Part shown: in pieces, positions 55,871 to 64,000 of the stretch
Numbering within the stretch: the first letter of the stretch is position 1
Layout: each line of letters opens with the position of its first letter
NCBI RefSeq assembly: GCF_051955275.1
Contig: NZ_JBQCGW010000187.1
Location: forward strand, 12,244 to 76,243
Reading direction: 5' to 3'
DNA: 64,000 nucleotides
From: Pseudobacter sp051955275
GTDB taxonomy: Bacteria > Bacteroidota > Bacteroidia > Chitinophagales > Chitinophagaceae
Notes under the pieces: generated by a model
Database searches by the model: none
Told to the model about the DNA's origin: nothing
Seen by the model: only the letters and a program-made list of their open reading frames with translations
Made by a program: the position numbers and the translations under genes

Positions 55871-58594
55871 ATGCGGTTAAGCGCGTTGCTTATTGCAGTA
55901 TTACTCTTATCCTGCTGCGCCCTGCAGGCACAACGTACAAAGTATGGTGTGGTCAAAGGGACAGTCATTGATTCTGCCAGTCGCCAACCGGTAGAAGCTG
56001 CTACTATTTCAGTATTCCTGGTACAGGATTCCTCCCTCATCAATTATGTGCTCACCAACCGGAAAGGTGAATTCCAGGTGAAAGAAGTACCACTTGGTCA
56101 ACCCTGTCATCTGCTGATTTCCTTCAATGGATTGAAAAGCTATACCATACCATTTTCCATCAGCGAAAACAAATCCGATACACTGCTGCCCCCTATCCGT
56201 TTAGGCAAAGCCGTGAAGGAACTCGAAGAAGTGATGGTGGTAGGTCAGCGTCCACCCATGCTGGTGAAGAAAGATACCATCGAGTTCAATGCCGGATCCT
56301 TCAAAACCATGCCCAATGCTGTATTGGAAGACCTGGTCAGGCAGTTGCCCGGTATAGATGTAGATAAGGACGGAAACCTGACTATGAACGGCCGTAAGAT
56401 CGAAAAGATCACAATCGATGGCAAAGACTTTTTCGGAAATGATCCGCAGGTGGCGCTCAAGAACCTGCCCAGGAATATCATTGATAAGATCCAGGTGGCC
56501 GATAATAAAACAAAACAGAACCAGTTCAATAAAACCACCACAGGCGAAGAAAACAAAATACTTAATCTCACACTTAAAAAAGACCAGAACCGTGGTTGGT
56601 TCGGCCGCTTTTTCGGAGGCTATGGTTCAGAAGAAAGGTATGAAGCTGGTGGCAATATCAATATGTTCAATACTGAAAAACAGGTGAGCATTCTTGCCAA
56701 CGCAAACAATACCAACCGGACCAATTACGGCGGGAGCGGCTTCAGCATCAACAACGCACAGAGCAGCCTGGGCGGAGGCGGATCAGGGTTCACCGATACA
56801 AAAACTGGAGGCCTCAACTTCAGCAATATGTTCAGCAAAAAGCTCACCATGAGCAGCAGCTACTTTTTCAGCAGGAGCGCTTTCGAAAACAATACACGCA
56901 CCCAAAGGCAATACATACTGGCAGAAGATACCCTGAGTATCTACGACTATAATTCGCTCAACAGTAACTCCAGTACCAGCAGGAATCACCGTTTAAATAT
57001 CGGCATCGATTACAGGCCTGATACCATGACCAGCTTATACCTGAATGCTTCCTATGGCAAAACAGACGGCGAATCAGGGTCGGTGAATGATGCCCGGTCA
57101 CGCAACAGCAAGGGCTCGTTGCTGAATACCAGTTATAATGAACTGGACGGGAATAGCAGCGGAAACAATATCTCTGCCGAGTTCTTTATCGGCAGGAGAT
57201 TTCATAAAGAAGGTAGGAATATTTCTCTTAGCCTCAGTTATGCTTCAGACATGACCAGGTCCCGTGATCATAATAATGGTCGACTCTGGTTATTGAAGCA
57301 GAATGGAGACGATTCAACTGATCTGATAAATCAGAGAAGCCTGCTCAGGAATGAAACCAAGGGGTATGGCTTTACTATCGGTTATGCTGAACCGGTAGCA
57401 AAAAATTTAAGCATGCTGGCCCGTTACACATACCGGGTAAGCGATGGAATATCGGATAAAAACACAGGAAGGTTCAATGATGCAACCGGGCAATATGATC
57501 TCATCGACACTGTTCTTACTGACGCATTCACCAACCGTACCGAGATCAGTAACCCTGATATCAGCTTAAACTACCTGAAAGAAAACCGGTTCCGCGGCAC
57601 GGTAGGGTTTGGGATGCAGTGGTTACGTCAGAAAAGCACTTCCCTTATTCAGAAGGCTATGGATGAACGTTACCTGAACCTGTTCCCTACTGCAAATATT
57701 TCTTACCAGCTGAGTAAAAAAGGAGAGGTCAGTTTCTATTACAATGGCAGCACACAACAGCCTTCTCCACAACAATTACAGCCCGTTCCGGATAATAGCA
57801 ATCCGCTTTACATCAATATGGGTAACCCTGATCTGAGGCCATCGTTCAGTCATAGTTTCAGTGCAAGCATCAGGCAAAGCACCGGTAAATTGTATTGGTT
57901 CGGCACATTGAATTATGGTACTACCACCAACCAGATTGTTACGGAAACTTATTTTGACGAATTGCGCAGACAGGTAAGTGTACCCATCAATATGAATGGT
58001 AATCATTTTGCGGGCGGCAATGCAACAGTGAGCAGAACCTGGAAATCTAAAACATGGAGCTTCAGGGCTAACACCAACCTGGGCATCAACTACAGCAGGA
58101 ATATTGCAAGGATCGATAAACAGAATGTGGAAACCAAAACGTACAGCTTCAATGGAAGAATGTACTTCAGTACCACCTACAAGGAACTGATCAACTTCAT
58201 GCCATCCTATTCCATCCGCCTCAGTGATACGAAATTCAATATGGCGCAGAACCAGAACCCTTCCAATATCAATCATGTTTTCACCACCGATCTTTTTATC
58301 AACTGGCCAAAGCGGCTGATCATTGAAAACAACCTGATGTATTCTTACAATAGCCGTATCGCTTCCGGTTTCCGTAAAGGTGTTACCAGCTGGAATGCGG
58401 CTGCCAATTACCAGCTTTTCAAAAATAAAAGAGGGATGCTGCGTATTGCTATTTACGATATACTGCAACAGAACACAAATGTGAGCAGGAGTATCACGCA
58501 GAACTATATCCAGGATGTGCAGGTGCAGGTATTGCAGCAGTATTATCTCGTGAGCTTCATTTACAATCTTCAGAAATTTGGCAAACAGGAATAG
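55871..58594 (+). CDS. Outer-membrane beta-barrel protein, TonB-receptor-like with CarboxypepD_reg-like plug
   Basis: A 907-residue outer-membrane protein. After the signal peptide (MRLSALLIAVLLLSCCALQAQ) comes a carboxypeptidase-regulatory-like beta-sandwich (VKGTVIDSASRQPVEAATISV, residues 28-110). A plug-like region follows with VMVVGQRPPMLVKKDTIEFNAGSFKTMPNAVLEDLVRQLPGIDVDKDGNLTMNGRKI in pieces. The rest is the large barrel (OMP_b-brl_3 type) with many aromatic-ended strands. It resembles a TonB-dependent receptor but has no clear TonB box, and no SusD-like gene is nearby. The ligand is unknown. Its 3' end is 5 bases from the convergent TIGR02757 gene. Confidence 0.88.
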   Translation: MRLSALLIAVLLLSCCALQAQRTKYGVVKGTVIDSASRQPVEAATISVFLVQDSSLINYVLTNRKGEFQVKEVPLGQPCHLLISFNGLKSYTIPFSISENKSDTLLPPIRLGKAVKELEEVMVVGQRPPMLVKKDTIEFNAGSFKTMPNAVLEDLVRQLPGIDVDKDGNLTMNGRKIEKITIDGKDFFGNDPQVALKNLPRNIIDKIQVADNKTKQNQFNKTTTGEENKILNLTLKKDQNRGWFGRFFGGYGSEERYEAGGNINMFNTEKQVSILANANNTNRTNYGGSGFSINNAQSSLGGGGSGFTDTKTGGLNFSNMFSKKLTMSSSYFFSRSAFENNTRTQRQYILAEDTLSIYDYNSLNSNSSTSRNHRLNIGIDYRPDTMTSLYLNASYGKTDGESGSVNDARSRNSKGSLLNTSYNELDGNSSGNNISAEFFIGRRFHKEGRNISLSLSYASDMTRSRDHNNGRLWLLKQNGDDSTDLINQRSLLRNETKGYGFTIGYAEPVAKNLSMLARYTYRVSDGISDKNTGRFNDATGQYDLIDTVLTDAFTNRTEISNPDISLNYLKENRFRGTVGFGMQWLRQKSTSLIQKAMDERYLNLFPTANISYQLSKKGEVSFYYNGSTQQPSPQQLQPVPDNSNPLYINMGNPDLRPSFSHSFSASIRQSTGKLYWFGTLNYGTTTNQIVTETYFDELRRQVSVPINMNGNHFAGGNATVSRTWKSKTWSFRANTNLGINYSRNIARIDKQNVETKTYSFNGRMYFSTTYKELINFMPSYSIRLSDTKFNMAQNQNPSNINHVFTTDLFINWPKRLIIENNLMYSYNSRIASGFRKGVTSWNAAANYQLFKNKRGMLRIAIYDILQQNTNVSRSITQNYIQDVQVQVLQQYYLVSFIYNLQKFGKQE

Positions 58595-58599
58595 AATAG

Positions 58600-59376
58600 C
58601 TAGAATTTTTCCATTACTCCCAGGCCAAACAGGGCAAAGTCGAAGCGGGCAGGGTCCTGCGGATCAAGCTGACGCAGCCAGCTGGTCAGTTCCAGCGCTG
58701 CCAGCCAGTCTGACTGTTCCCGTTGCAACAGTCCGAATTTTTTAGCCACGCGCGCTACATGCAGGTCAAGCGGACAGATCAGTTGGGAAGGAGATATCTT
58801 TTTCCAGAGACCGAAATCCACGCCCTGCTTATCTTTTCTCACCATCCAGCGCAGGTACATGTTCAGGCGCTTGCAGGAGGATCCTCTGGCTGGAGTGGCA
58901 ATATGCTTCATGGTGCGTTTAGGCACATCTTCCAGCGAAAAGAAATATTCATAAAAACCCCGCAGTGCAAACTCAACCGTTTCGTCTTTGTTGCCCATGC
59001 CTTTCAGGAAGGCCGCTTCCAGGCTTTTATGTGAGCTGTAATGATGATGAAAGAATTCCAGGAAATAGTACAGGTCGGTTGCATTGAAAGTGCGGTGTTT
59101 GAAACCGGAAAGCTGTTGCAGTTTCTTAGGTTCGCTATCCAGGATGAACTGATGCGGCGCCATATCCATCAGCTGCATCAGTTCCTTTGTTTTGTTGATG
59201 ATGGTGGTGCGGTTGCCCCAGGCAAAAATAGATGCAAAGAAGCCCGCGATCTCTATATCCTGTTGTTTTGAGAACAGGTGAGGAACAGAGATCGGGTCGT
59301 CTTTGATGAAGTCTGGCTGATTGTATTCAGCGGCCTTCTTTATCAGGAATTCTTTGAGGGATGCGGTGGATGTCAT
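58600..59376 (-). CDS. TIGR02757 family protein (DUF2400)
   Basis: A 258-residue cytosolic protein read from 59376 (MTSTASLKEFLIKKAAEYNQPDF); the frame reaches 59409 but would overlap the preceding gene. Features of the family: ISVPHLFSKQQDIEIAGFFASIFAWGNRTTIINK near the start, RGSSCKRLNMYLRWMVRKDKQGVDFGLWKKI in the middle and LICPLDLHVARVAKKFGLL near 205, which recalls a helix-hairpin-helix DNA glycosylase-like fold. Function is unproven. It starts 1 base after the stop of the trans-sulfuration enzyme gene and is clearly co-transcribed with it. Confidence 0.85.
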   Translation of the reverse strand: MTSTASLKEFLIKKAAEYNQPDFIKDDPISVPHLFSKQQDIEIAGFFASIFAWGNRTTIINKTKELMQLMDMAPHQFILDSEPKKLQQLSGFKHRTFNATDLYYFLEFFHHHYSSHKSLEAAFLKGMGNKDETVEFALRGFYEYFFSLEDVPKRTMKHIATPARGSSCKRLNMYLRWMVRKDKQGVDFGLWKKISPSQLICPLDLHVARVAKKFGLLQREQSDWLAALELTSWLRQLDPQDPARFDFALFGLGVMEKF

Positions 59377-59377
59377 G

Positions 59378-60520
59378 TTAGCTTTCAATCGCCTGACGCA
59401 GGTCTTCAATCAGGTCATCTGCATCTTCGATACCCACGCTCAGCCTGATGAGGGAGTCGGAAAGGCCATTCTTCACTCGCTCTTCTCGTGGGATGCTCGC
59501 ATGTGTCATGGATGCAGGGTGATTGATGAGAGATTCCACGCCGCCGAGGCTTTCAGCAAGGGAGAAGAGTTTGGTGGAAGAAAGCACTTTGGTGGCTGTT
59601 TCAACACTGTCGTCTTTCAGGGTGAAGCTCATCATGCCGCCGAAGCCGCGCATCTGCCTGCTGGCAATGGCATAACCCGGATGATCTTCAAAACCGCACC
59701 AGTACACTTTGCCCACCTTCGGATGATTGCGGAGGAATTGTGCTACTTTGATACCATTTTCACAATGACGCTGCATGCGTACATGTAATGTTTTGATCCC
59801 ACGCAGTACCAGGAAGCAGTCCATGGGGCCGGGAACGGCACCACAGCTTTTCTGGATGAAATAGAGCTGCTCGCGGAGCGAGTCGTCGTTCATCACCAGT
59901 GAGCCCTGGATCACATCGCTGTGACCGCCCAGGTATTTGGTGGCGGAATGCAGCACAATGTCTGCACCCAGATCAAGCGGGTTCTGCAGGTAAGGAGAAG
60001 CAAATGTATTGTCTACGCAAACCAGGGCTTTGGCGGATTTGCCAATGGCCACCACGGCTGCGATATCAGTAATGTTGAGGAGTGGGTTGGTGGGAGTTTC
60101 CACCCAGATCAGCTTTGTATTGGCGGTTACGGCTTTGCTGATATTGGCGGTATCGGTCATGTCTACAAAAATGAATTTGATACCTGCCTTTCCGTAGATC
60201 CTGGTGAAGAGCCTGTAGGTGCCGCCGTACATATCGTTGCCAGCGATCACTTCATCACCGGGCACCAGCAGTTTGAGCACTGCGTCCGTTGCTGCCACGC
60301 CGCTGCCGAAGGCCAGTCCGTGCTTTCCGTTCTCGATCACTGCCAATGCATCTTCCAGCGCCTTTCTTGTTGGGTTCTGGGAACGGGCATACTCATAGCC
60401 TTTATTCTTGCCCGGAGCTTCCTGAACATAAGTGGAGGTCTGATAGATGGGCGTCATGATGGCGCCGGTTGACGGGTCCGGTTCAGTTCCGGCATGAATG
60501 AGTTTTGTTGCGAGCTTCAT
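59378..60520 (-). CDS. PLP-dependent trans-sulfuration enzyme (cystathionine gamma-synthase/lyase)
   Basis: A 380-residue cytosolic PLP enzyme of the Cys/Met metabolism family. The start is the ATG at 60520 (MKLATKLIHAGTEPDPSTGA). Motifs: YEYARSQNPTR near the N-terminus, GSGVAATDAVL, the phosphate loop and DNTFASPYLQNPL, and the Schiff-base Lys in HSATKYLGGHSDVIQG near residue 200. The C-terminal domain has SLAESLGGVESLINHPASMTHASIP and the closing RLSVGIEDADDLIEDL. Sequence alone does not separate gamma-synthase (MetB), gamma-lyase and beta-lyase; the SLGGVESL..HPA.MTH form is shared. It heads a two-gene operon with the TIGR02757 gene. Confidence 0.93.
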   Translation of the reverse strand: MKLATKLIHAGTEPDPSTGAIMTPIYQTSTYVQEAPGKNKGYEYARSQNPTRKALEDALAVIENGKHGLAFGSGVAATDAVLKLLVPGDEVIAGNDMYGGTYRLFTRIYGKAGIKFIFVDMTDTANISKAVTANTKLIWVETPTNPLLNITDIAAVVAIGKSAKALVCVDNTFASPYLQNPLDLGADIVLHSATKYLGGHSDVIQGSLVMNDDSLREQLYFIQKSCGAVPGPMDCFLVLRGIKTLHVRMQRHCENGIKVAQFLRNHPKVGKVYWCGFEDHPGYAIASRQMRGFGGMMSFTLKDDSVETATKVLSSTKLFSLAESLGGVESLINHPASMTHASIPREERVKNGLSDSLIRLSVGIEDADDLIEDLRQAIES

Positions 60521-60730
60521 AGATTTTCTGATTGGACTACAAAGATGCACAATAAAAGCCGGATTTCCAGTTTAACAGAAGCTTAACCTGCCTTCCATAA
60601 ATAGCCTGTAACATTTTGCAAACACTGCATGGGACTGCGTTTGGTGCCAGTCTCGTATATGCGAAAACACGGTTCATGTGCGAAATTGTTCGTATATCTT
60701 ATCATGTACTGCCCGTCAGTACCAATTTGC

Positions 60731-60761
60731 TTGCCTTCAGTCATCATTGCAATTACTTTTG
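60731..60761 (+). promoter_or_regulatory. Promoter TTG-N20-TACTTTTG for PepSY-like copy 2
   Basis: TTG (60731-60733) and TACTTTTG (60754-60761) are 20 bases apart, fitting the housekeeping consensus. The box ends 46 bases before the ATG at 60808. This contrasts with the ECF-type promoter of the paralogue at 20849. Confidence 0.55.
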
Positions 60762-60807
60762 CTTTGTGAATCTGAACAACATAGTTCACCCATAAAAAAG
60801 TATAGCC

Positions 60808-61248
60808 ATGAAAAAGTTTTTCTTCATTCTTTGCACCGTGCTGGTTTCAGCAGCTGCATCTGCTTACACTGCACCGGATCCCAACGAAAAGGTGCTGAAA
60901 TCATTCAATGAAACATTCTCCAACGCCGAAGAAGTAAAATGGGCCGAGTATGAGAATTATTACACTGTCAGCTTTGTAAGCGGTAAGATCCGCGCCAAAG
61001 TAAACTACGATAAAGAGGGCAACATGATGGGTTCAACCCGTTATTATGCTCCCAATATGTTACCGATCGGTATCCTTAACCAGGTTAAAAAGGCTTACCC
61101 TAAAAAATCATTGTTTGGAGTAACTGAGATCACTGCCAATGGTGAAGTGAATTACTACATCAAGATGGAAGACGCCAAATGGTGGACAACCATTAAAGTA
61201 GATGATTCTGGCAACTCCAGTGTGTATGAGAGATACAAAAAGGGATAA
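60808..61248 (+). CDS. PepSY-like periplasmic protein (BLIP-like fold), copy 2
   Basis: A 146-residue exported protein with a signal peptide (MKKFFFILCTVLVSAAASA). The mature part repeats the plan of the 20849 gene: SFNETFSNAEEVKW, a strand block with IRAKVNYDKEGNMMG, LPIGILNQVKKAYPKK, then VNYYIKMEDAKWW and VYERYKK at the end. The family is the putative beta-lactamase-inhibitor-like PepSY group, of unknown function. The two copies lie 40 kb apart and have different promoter types, so they may serve different conditions. It has its own promoter and no obvious terminator before the convergent asnB gene. Confidence 0.8.
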   Translation: MKKFFFILCTVLVSAAASAYTAPDPNEKVLKSFNETFSNAEEVKWAEYENYYTVSFVSGKIRAKVNYDKEGNMMGSTRYYAPNMLPIGILNQVKKAYPKKSLFGVTEITANGEVNYYIKMEDAKWWTTIKVDDSGNSSVYERYKKG

Positions 61249-61294
61249 TTGGTGGGCTAGTGCGTTCCTCTCAGCCGAATAAGTCTAAGTCTAT

Positions 61295-63136
61295 CTATCT
61301 CAACAACGTACCGGCCGCCAAATATCTCCAATCGAAGTTTTCAGCCGCATGGATTTCCAGCGGCTGAATTTTTTTGTTCAATACCGAGGGCCTTAAAATG
61401 CCTTTGTTCACCAGGGTGCGCCTGGCTTCCTGCGCCATTTCCTGCACGGCATGCTGCTGCATCCATTGCTGTTGCGGCGTTTCAAAACCTGTTTTATCCC
61501 TCCTCCACACGATGGCTTCCGGCAAATGCAGCTGCACGGCCTGGCGGAGGATCCATTTTGTAAAGCCGTTCCTTATCTTGAACCCCGCTGGCAGGCTGAA
61601 AATAAATTCCACCAGCTGGTGATGCAGGAAGGGAAGTCTTACTTCGCGCCCATGGGCCATGGAGTTGCGGTCTGCATACTGCAATAACTCTCCCAGTCCG
61701 TTCATAAAGCTATTGTAGTACAGAGCTCCGTTCAGGGAGTTTACAGGAGGGCGAGCATAATGGGATATTCCGAAGGTCTCCGCGAAATCTGCGGAGAGAT
61801 CAGTCATGTTTTTTTGTTGTTTAGTCTTCGATCGCTGCAGCCAGGTTTCAGCCAGCTCAGGGAATTTGCCTGCCAGCTGTTGCTTCCAGCCCCAGGTGGT
61901 TTTGATGCCCAGCTGCTGTGTAACCGCTATTTCTTTCTGCTGAAGCTGCCGGTGCTGCCTGCCGAGGTCCTGCCAGTACTGCGCATAATATTTATGATAA
62001 CCGGCAAGCACTTCATCAGCACCCTGACCGTCGAGCAGAACGGTAATGCCCCTCTCTTTCGCAAGCTGGAACACCTGGTACTGGGCAATGGTGCCGGAAG
62101 ATTGAAAGGGTGTTTCCTGGTGGTAACAAACTTTTTCAAAATTACCGATCATATCTGCGGCCGATGGCTGCACCTGGTGAGAGACCACATTCAGGTGAGT
62201 GGCAACAATGCTGATATATTTCGATTCATCCCTGGCAAAGCCGGGGAAAACAGCAGAGAAAGTATGCACAGGCTGTTGGGTGATAGCGCAAACGGTTGAC
62301 AGCACAGCAGAACTGTCGAGCCCGCCGCTGAGCGAGCTTCCCAATGGCATATCGCTTCTCAACCTGTTATTGACAGATGTAAAGAATAACTCACGGAAAC
62401 GGTCGATTGCTTTTTCATCGGTAATATCCTGATCCGTATTATTTGCATCGATATCCCAGTAGCGATGAAGAGTAAGCTCTTTTGCCGGCAGGTCATAAAC
62501 CAGGTAATGAGCAGCGGGCAATTGCGCTATTTGTTTGTAGAAGCTGCGGCTCCCATCGCCGGGATGCTGAATGTAACCGAGGGTGAGATAATTGTAGAGC
62601 ATTGTTTCATCCACTTCCCTGGGAATGTTTGCTGCCCAGAGCGCTTTCATCTCACTGGCAAAAACAAATTCTTCTTTTGTGTGATGATAGAAGAAAGGCT
62701 TTTCGCCAAAACGGTCGCGGGCAGCAAAGAGTTGCTGCTGCTTGCTGTCCCAGATGGCAAAGGCGAACATGCCGTCAAACTGCTGCAGGCATTCATGGCC
62801 ATAGCAATCATAGGCTGCAAGGATCACTTCCGTATCTGACTGATTGAAAAACTGATAACCCATCTGCTGAAGGGAATGCCTTATTTCCCTGTAGTTATAG
62901 ATCTCACCATTGTGAACAATATGATAGCGCTGGAGGTAGCTCATGGGTTGAGCAGCCGCTTCGCTGAGATCTATGATGGCCAGGCGGCGGTGCGCCAGTC
63001 CCGCACTATTGTTGTTGTATATGCGGATATCTGCTCCATCGGGCCCACGATGTGCAATAGCAGCATTCATCTGCTGCAGCCTTTCCGGACTGACCAGTGA
63101 ATTATCGGAAGAAATAACGCCTGCGATGCCACACAT
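61295..63136 (-). CDS. asnB: Asparagine synthase (glutamine-hydrolysing)
   Basis: Transfers the amide of glutamine to a beta-aspartyl-AMP intermediate. The 613-residue protein begins MCGIAGVIS; Cys2 is the glutaminase nucleophile after Met removal and fixes the start. The N-terminal Ntn domain includes RRLAIIDLSEAAAQPM, HNGEIYNYREIR and SDTEVIL. The synthetase domain has the PPi loop SLSGGLDSS at about 270 and LDGQGADEVLAGY near 375. Its length is above the E. coli enzyme (about 554), as in the Bacteroidota/Bacillus AsnO-like type, which in some bacteria amidates cell-wall or capsule precursors. Here free asparagine is the default guess. It is 11 bases after the DUF2911 gene. Confidence 0.94.
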   Translation of the reverse strand: MCGIAGVISSDNSLVSPERLQQMNAAIAHRGPDGADIRIYNNNSAGLAHRRLAIIDLSEAAAQPMSYLQRYHIVHNGEIYNYREIRHSLQQMGYQFFNQSDTEVILAAYDCYGHECLQQFDGMFAFAIWDSKQQQLFAARDRFGEKPFFYHHTKEEFVFASEMKALWAANIPREVDETMLYNYLTLGYIQHPGDGSRSFYKQIAQLPAAHYLVYDLPAKELTLHRYWDIDANNTDQDITDEKAIDRFRELFFTSVNNRLRSDMPLGSSLSGGLDSSAVLSTVCAITQQPVHTFSAVFPGFARDESKYISIVATHLNVVSHQVQPSAADMIGNFEKVCYHQETPFQSSGTIAQYQVFQLAKERGITVLLDGQGADEVLAGYHKYYAQYWQDLGRQHRQLQQKEIAVTQQLGIKTTWGWKQQLAGKFPELAETWLQRSKTKQQKNMTDLSADFAETFGISHYARPPVNSLNGALYYNSFMNGLGELLQYADRNSMAHGREVRLPFLHHQLVEFIFSLPAGFKIRNGFTKWILRQAVQLHLPEAIVWRRDKTGFETPQQQWMQQHAVQEMAQEARRTLVNKGILRPSVLNKKIQPLEIHAAENFDWRYLAAGTLLR

Positions 63137-63147
63137 ATGGCAACAAG

Positions 63148-63783
63148 TTAATACTTAATAGGCAGTATTGCTCTCACGCTGTCCCATTCCATTACCAGTT
63201 GCATGCCTTTCTCTGCAGGGGCAAACTCCATGGTAAGTACTTCAAAGGGGAAGTTTGTTCTGGCGATGGGTACGTTGAATTTGAAAGCATCTTTGGTGGA
63301 ATCTATTTTCAGGCCCCAGGTATAGAGATCGTTGTTGAGTATGATGGTCCATTCGTTTTCATAAGGAATGGCATAGATCACGTAACGTCCTTTGGGTACG
63401 GTTTTGCCGTTGATGTTCACATCCCGGAAGAATTCCAGTTCGGTGGCTTCATTGGCGCCCATCCTCCAGATGGAGCCGTATTGAACCACTTCTCCGAAAA
63501 TGGTGCGGCCGCCTTTCTGTGGTCTGCTGAAGATCACCCTGGCAACAGGAGGATCGATGCTCTTGTCGGCCATTTTCATTTTTGGATATTCAACCGGAAA
63601 ATAGGCCATGTCCATGGGACTTTTATCCAGTCCTGACGGAACAAGGCGGTCGGCGCTGTTGCCTGCGGGGTGCTGATTAACAGTAACGGTATTGCTGGCC
63701 CTTTGCGGCTTGTTTTCACAGGCACTGAGGAGGCCGCAGGAAAGCAGGGTAGCTAAAACAATATGGGAACGGGTTGCAAACAT
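63148..63783 (-). CDS. DUF2911 lipoprotein, copy 2 of tandem pair
   Basis: A 211-residue lipoprotein, start at 63783 (MFATRSHIVLATLL) with lipobox LLSAC (Cys19). The DUF2911 domain follows: YPKMKMADKSIDPPVARVIFSRPQKGGRTIFGEVVQYGSIWRMGANEATELEFF in overlapping pieces, then GKTVPKGRYVIYAIP, EWTIILNNDLYTWG and VMEWDSVRAILPI at the end. The domain is probably a beta-sandwich; function is unknown. A close relative, cut by the window edge, ends 1 base upstream, so this is a tandem duplication. It precedes asnB by 11 bases and may share its transcript. Confidence 0.82.
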   Translation of the reverse strand: MFATRSHIVLATLLSCGLLSACENKPQRASNTVTVNQHPAGNSADRLVPSGLDKSPMDMAYFPVEYPKMKMADKSIDPPVARVIFSRPQKGGRTIFGEVVQYGSIWRMGANEATELEFFRDVNINGKTVPKGRYVIYAIPYENEWTIILNNDLYTWGLKIDSTKDAFKFNVPIARTNFPFEVLTMEFAPAEKGMQLVMEWDSVRAILPIKY

Positions 63784-63784
63784 A

Positions 63785-64000
63785 TCAGAATGTAAAAGGT
63801 ATGGAGGCTTTAACGGCATCCCACATTACCAGGAGATTGGCGCCACCATTGGCTTTTTCAAAAATCATGGTGAATGCTTCAGCCGGGTCAGTGGTTTTTT
63901 CAGGGGTCACGTCTACGCGAAGTACGTCTTTGGTCTGATCATACTGAAAAGCGCCCCAGATATCTGTTTCCCTGTTGAAGATGATGGTCCATTTATCCTG
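63785..64000 (-). CDS. DUF2911 protein, copy 1 (3' part only)
   Basis: On the minus strand the last 71 codons of a second DUF2911 gene enter the window and stop at 63785. The translation includes KWTIIFNRETDIWGAFQYD and ends LLVMWDAVKASIPFTF. It aligns position for position with EWTIILNNDLYTWG and QLVMEWDSVRAILPI of the next gene, so it is the same domain. The stop codon TGA is one base before the ATG of copy 2 (TGATATG), implying coupled translation. The start and any signal peptide lie beyond the window. Confidence 0.85.
   Translation of the reverse strand, partial: QDKWTIIFNRETDIWGAFQYDQTKDVLRVDVTPEKTTDPAEAFTMIFEKANGGANLLVMWDAVKASIPFTF

Noticed and set aside
60583..60789. Minus-strand frame of 68 codons between metB-like and PepSY-like genes
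   Set aside because: It overlaps the promoter of the PepSY-like gene and shows no signal, domain or upstream promoter.
1..64000. tRNA, rRNA, CRISPR array, prophage or insertion sequence
   Set aside because: Read for conserved tRNA arms, direct-repeat arrays, integrases and transposases; none was recognised by eye. A tRNAscan or Infernal run would settle the RNA genes.

Overview
This 64 kb window looks like ordinary chromosome of a Bacteroidota bacterium, most likely family Chitinophagaceae (Chitinophaga/Niastella/Pseudobacter-like). That placement is my inference from protein resemblance and was not tested by search. Supporting signs are the -7 box TAnnTTTG with an upstream TTG about 19-20 bases away before many genes, scarce Shine-Dalgarno sequences, the LptC / outer-membrane barrel / CoaX order, an outer-membrane beta-barrel protein with a CarboxypepD_reg-like plug, LytS/LytTR signalling, and DUF2911 and PepSY-like proteins. 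I see no tRNA, rRNA, CRISPR, phage or insertion-sequence gene. A gene is cut at each edge.

Layout. 0-5 kb: the end of a cell-wall amidase, then a leftward operon gnd-zwf-pgl that holds the whole oxidative pentose phosphate branch. 5-11 kb: an RRM RNA-binding protein, an MFS exporter, an S9 peptidase, an AhpD-like protein and an aldo/keto reductase. 10.8-14.4 kb: leftward LON-domain protein, CoaX, an outer-membrane barrel and LptC. 14.5-17.2 kb: two glycosyltransferases and MeaB. 17.2-20.5 kb: a four-gene operon of two paralogous lipoproteins plus a LytS-type kinase and LytTR regulator, then a small CxxC membrane protein. 20.8-25.1 kb: a PepSY-like protein, two RDD membrane proteins and TypA. 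25.4-38.5 kb: a lipase-like hydrolase, FabH, Ppk1, a lipid kinase, a membrane patatin, heme A synthase, a TauE permease, RNase HII, a small basic protein, a GNAT, TsaC and a JmjC/cupin protein. 39-45 kb: an unpaired KorB, then TetR-EmrA-EmrB-TolC. 45-54 kb: LysS, two SDRs, a flavin reductase/FAH pair, a beta-lactamase-like protein, a deacetylase and a fatty acid hydroxylase. 54-64 kb: a GNAT-like protein, a large outer-membrane barrel, a PLP trans-sulfuration enzyme, a TIGR02757 protein, a second PepSY-like protein, asparagine synthase and a tandem DUF2911 pair.

The genes are mostly housekeeping, so the interest lies between them. Five structures are not explained by the coding genes. (1) A REP-like palindrome family (core CAGTCGCTCGCG / CGCGAGCGACTG) sits at four loci, once as an inverted pair. 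(2) A second family with GGAAAACATAC inverted ends has two diverged copies in opposite orientation. (3) Four hairpins with shared AACT/AGTT feet and related loops follow the amidase gene. (4) Two gene-free intervals on the + strand (about 48.1-48.4 kb and 38.6-39.1 kb) each run from a Bacteroidota-type promoter to an intrinsic terminator; both carry repeated ATCCAA motifs and look like undescribed small RNAs. (5) Direct repeats of GTTCACCG spaced 21 bases precede the lipoprotein/LytS/LytTR operon, as expected for a LytTR operator.

Start codons were often moved downstream of the longest frame, because the upstream TTG or GTG falls in a promoter or the N-terminus then matches a signal peptide or family start. 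Several genes appear to have very short or no leaders.
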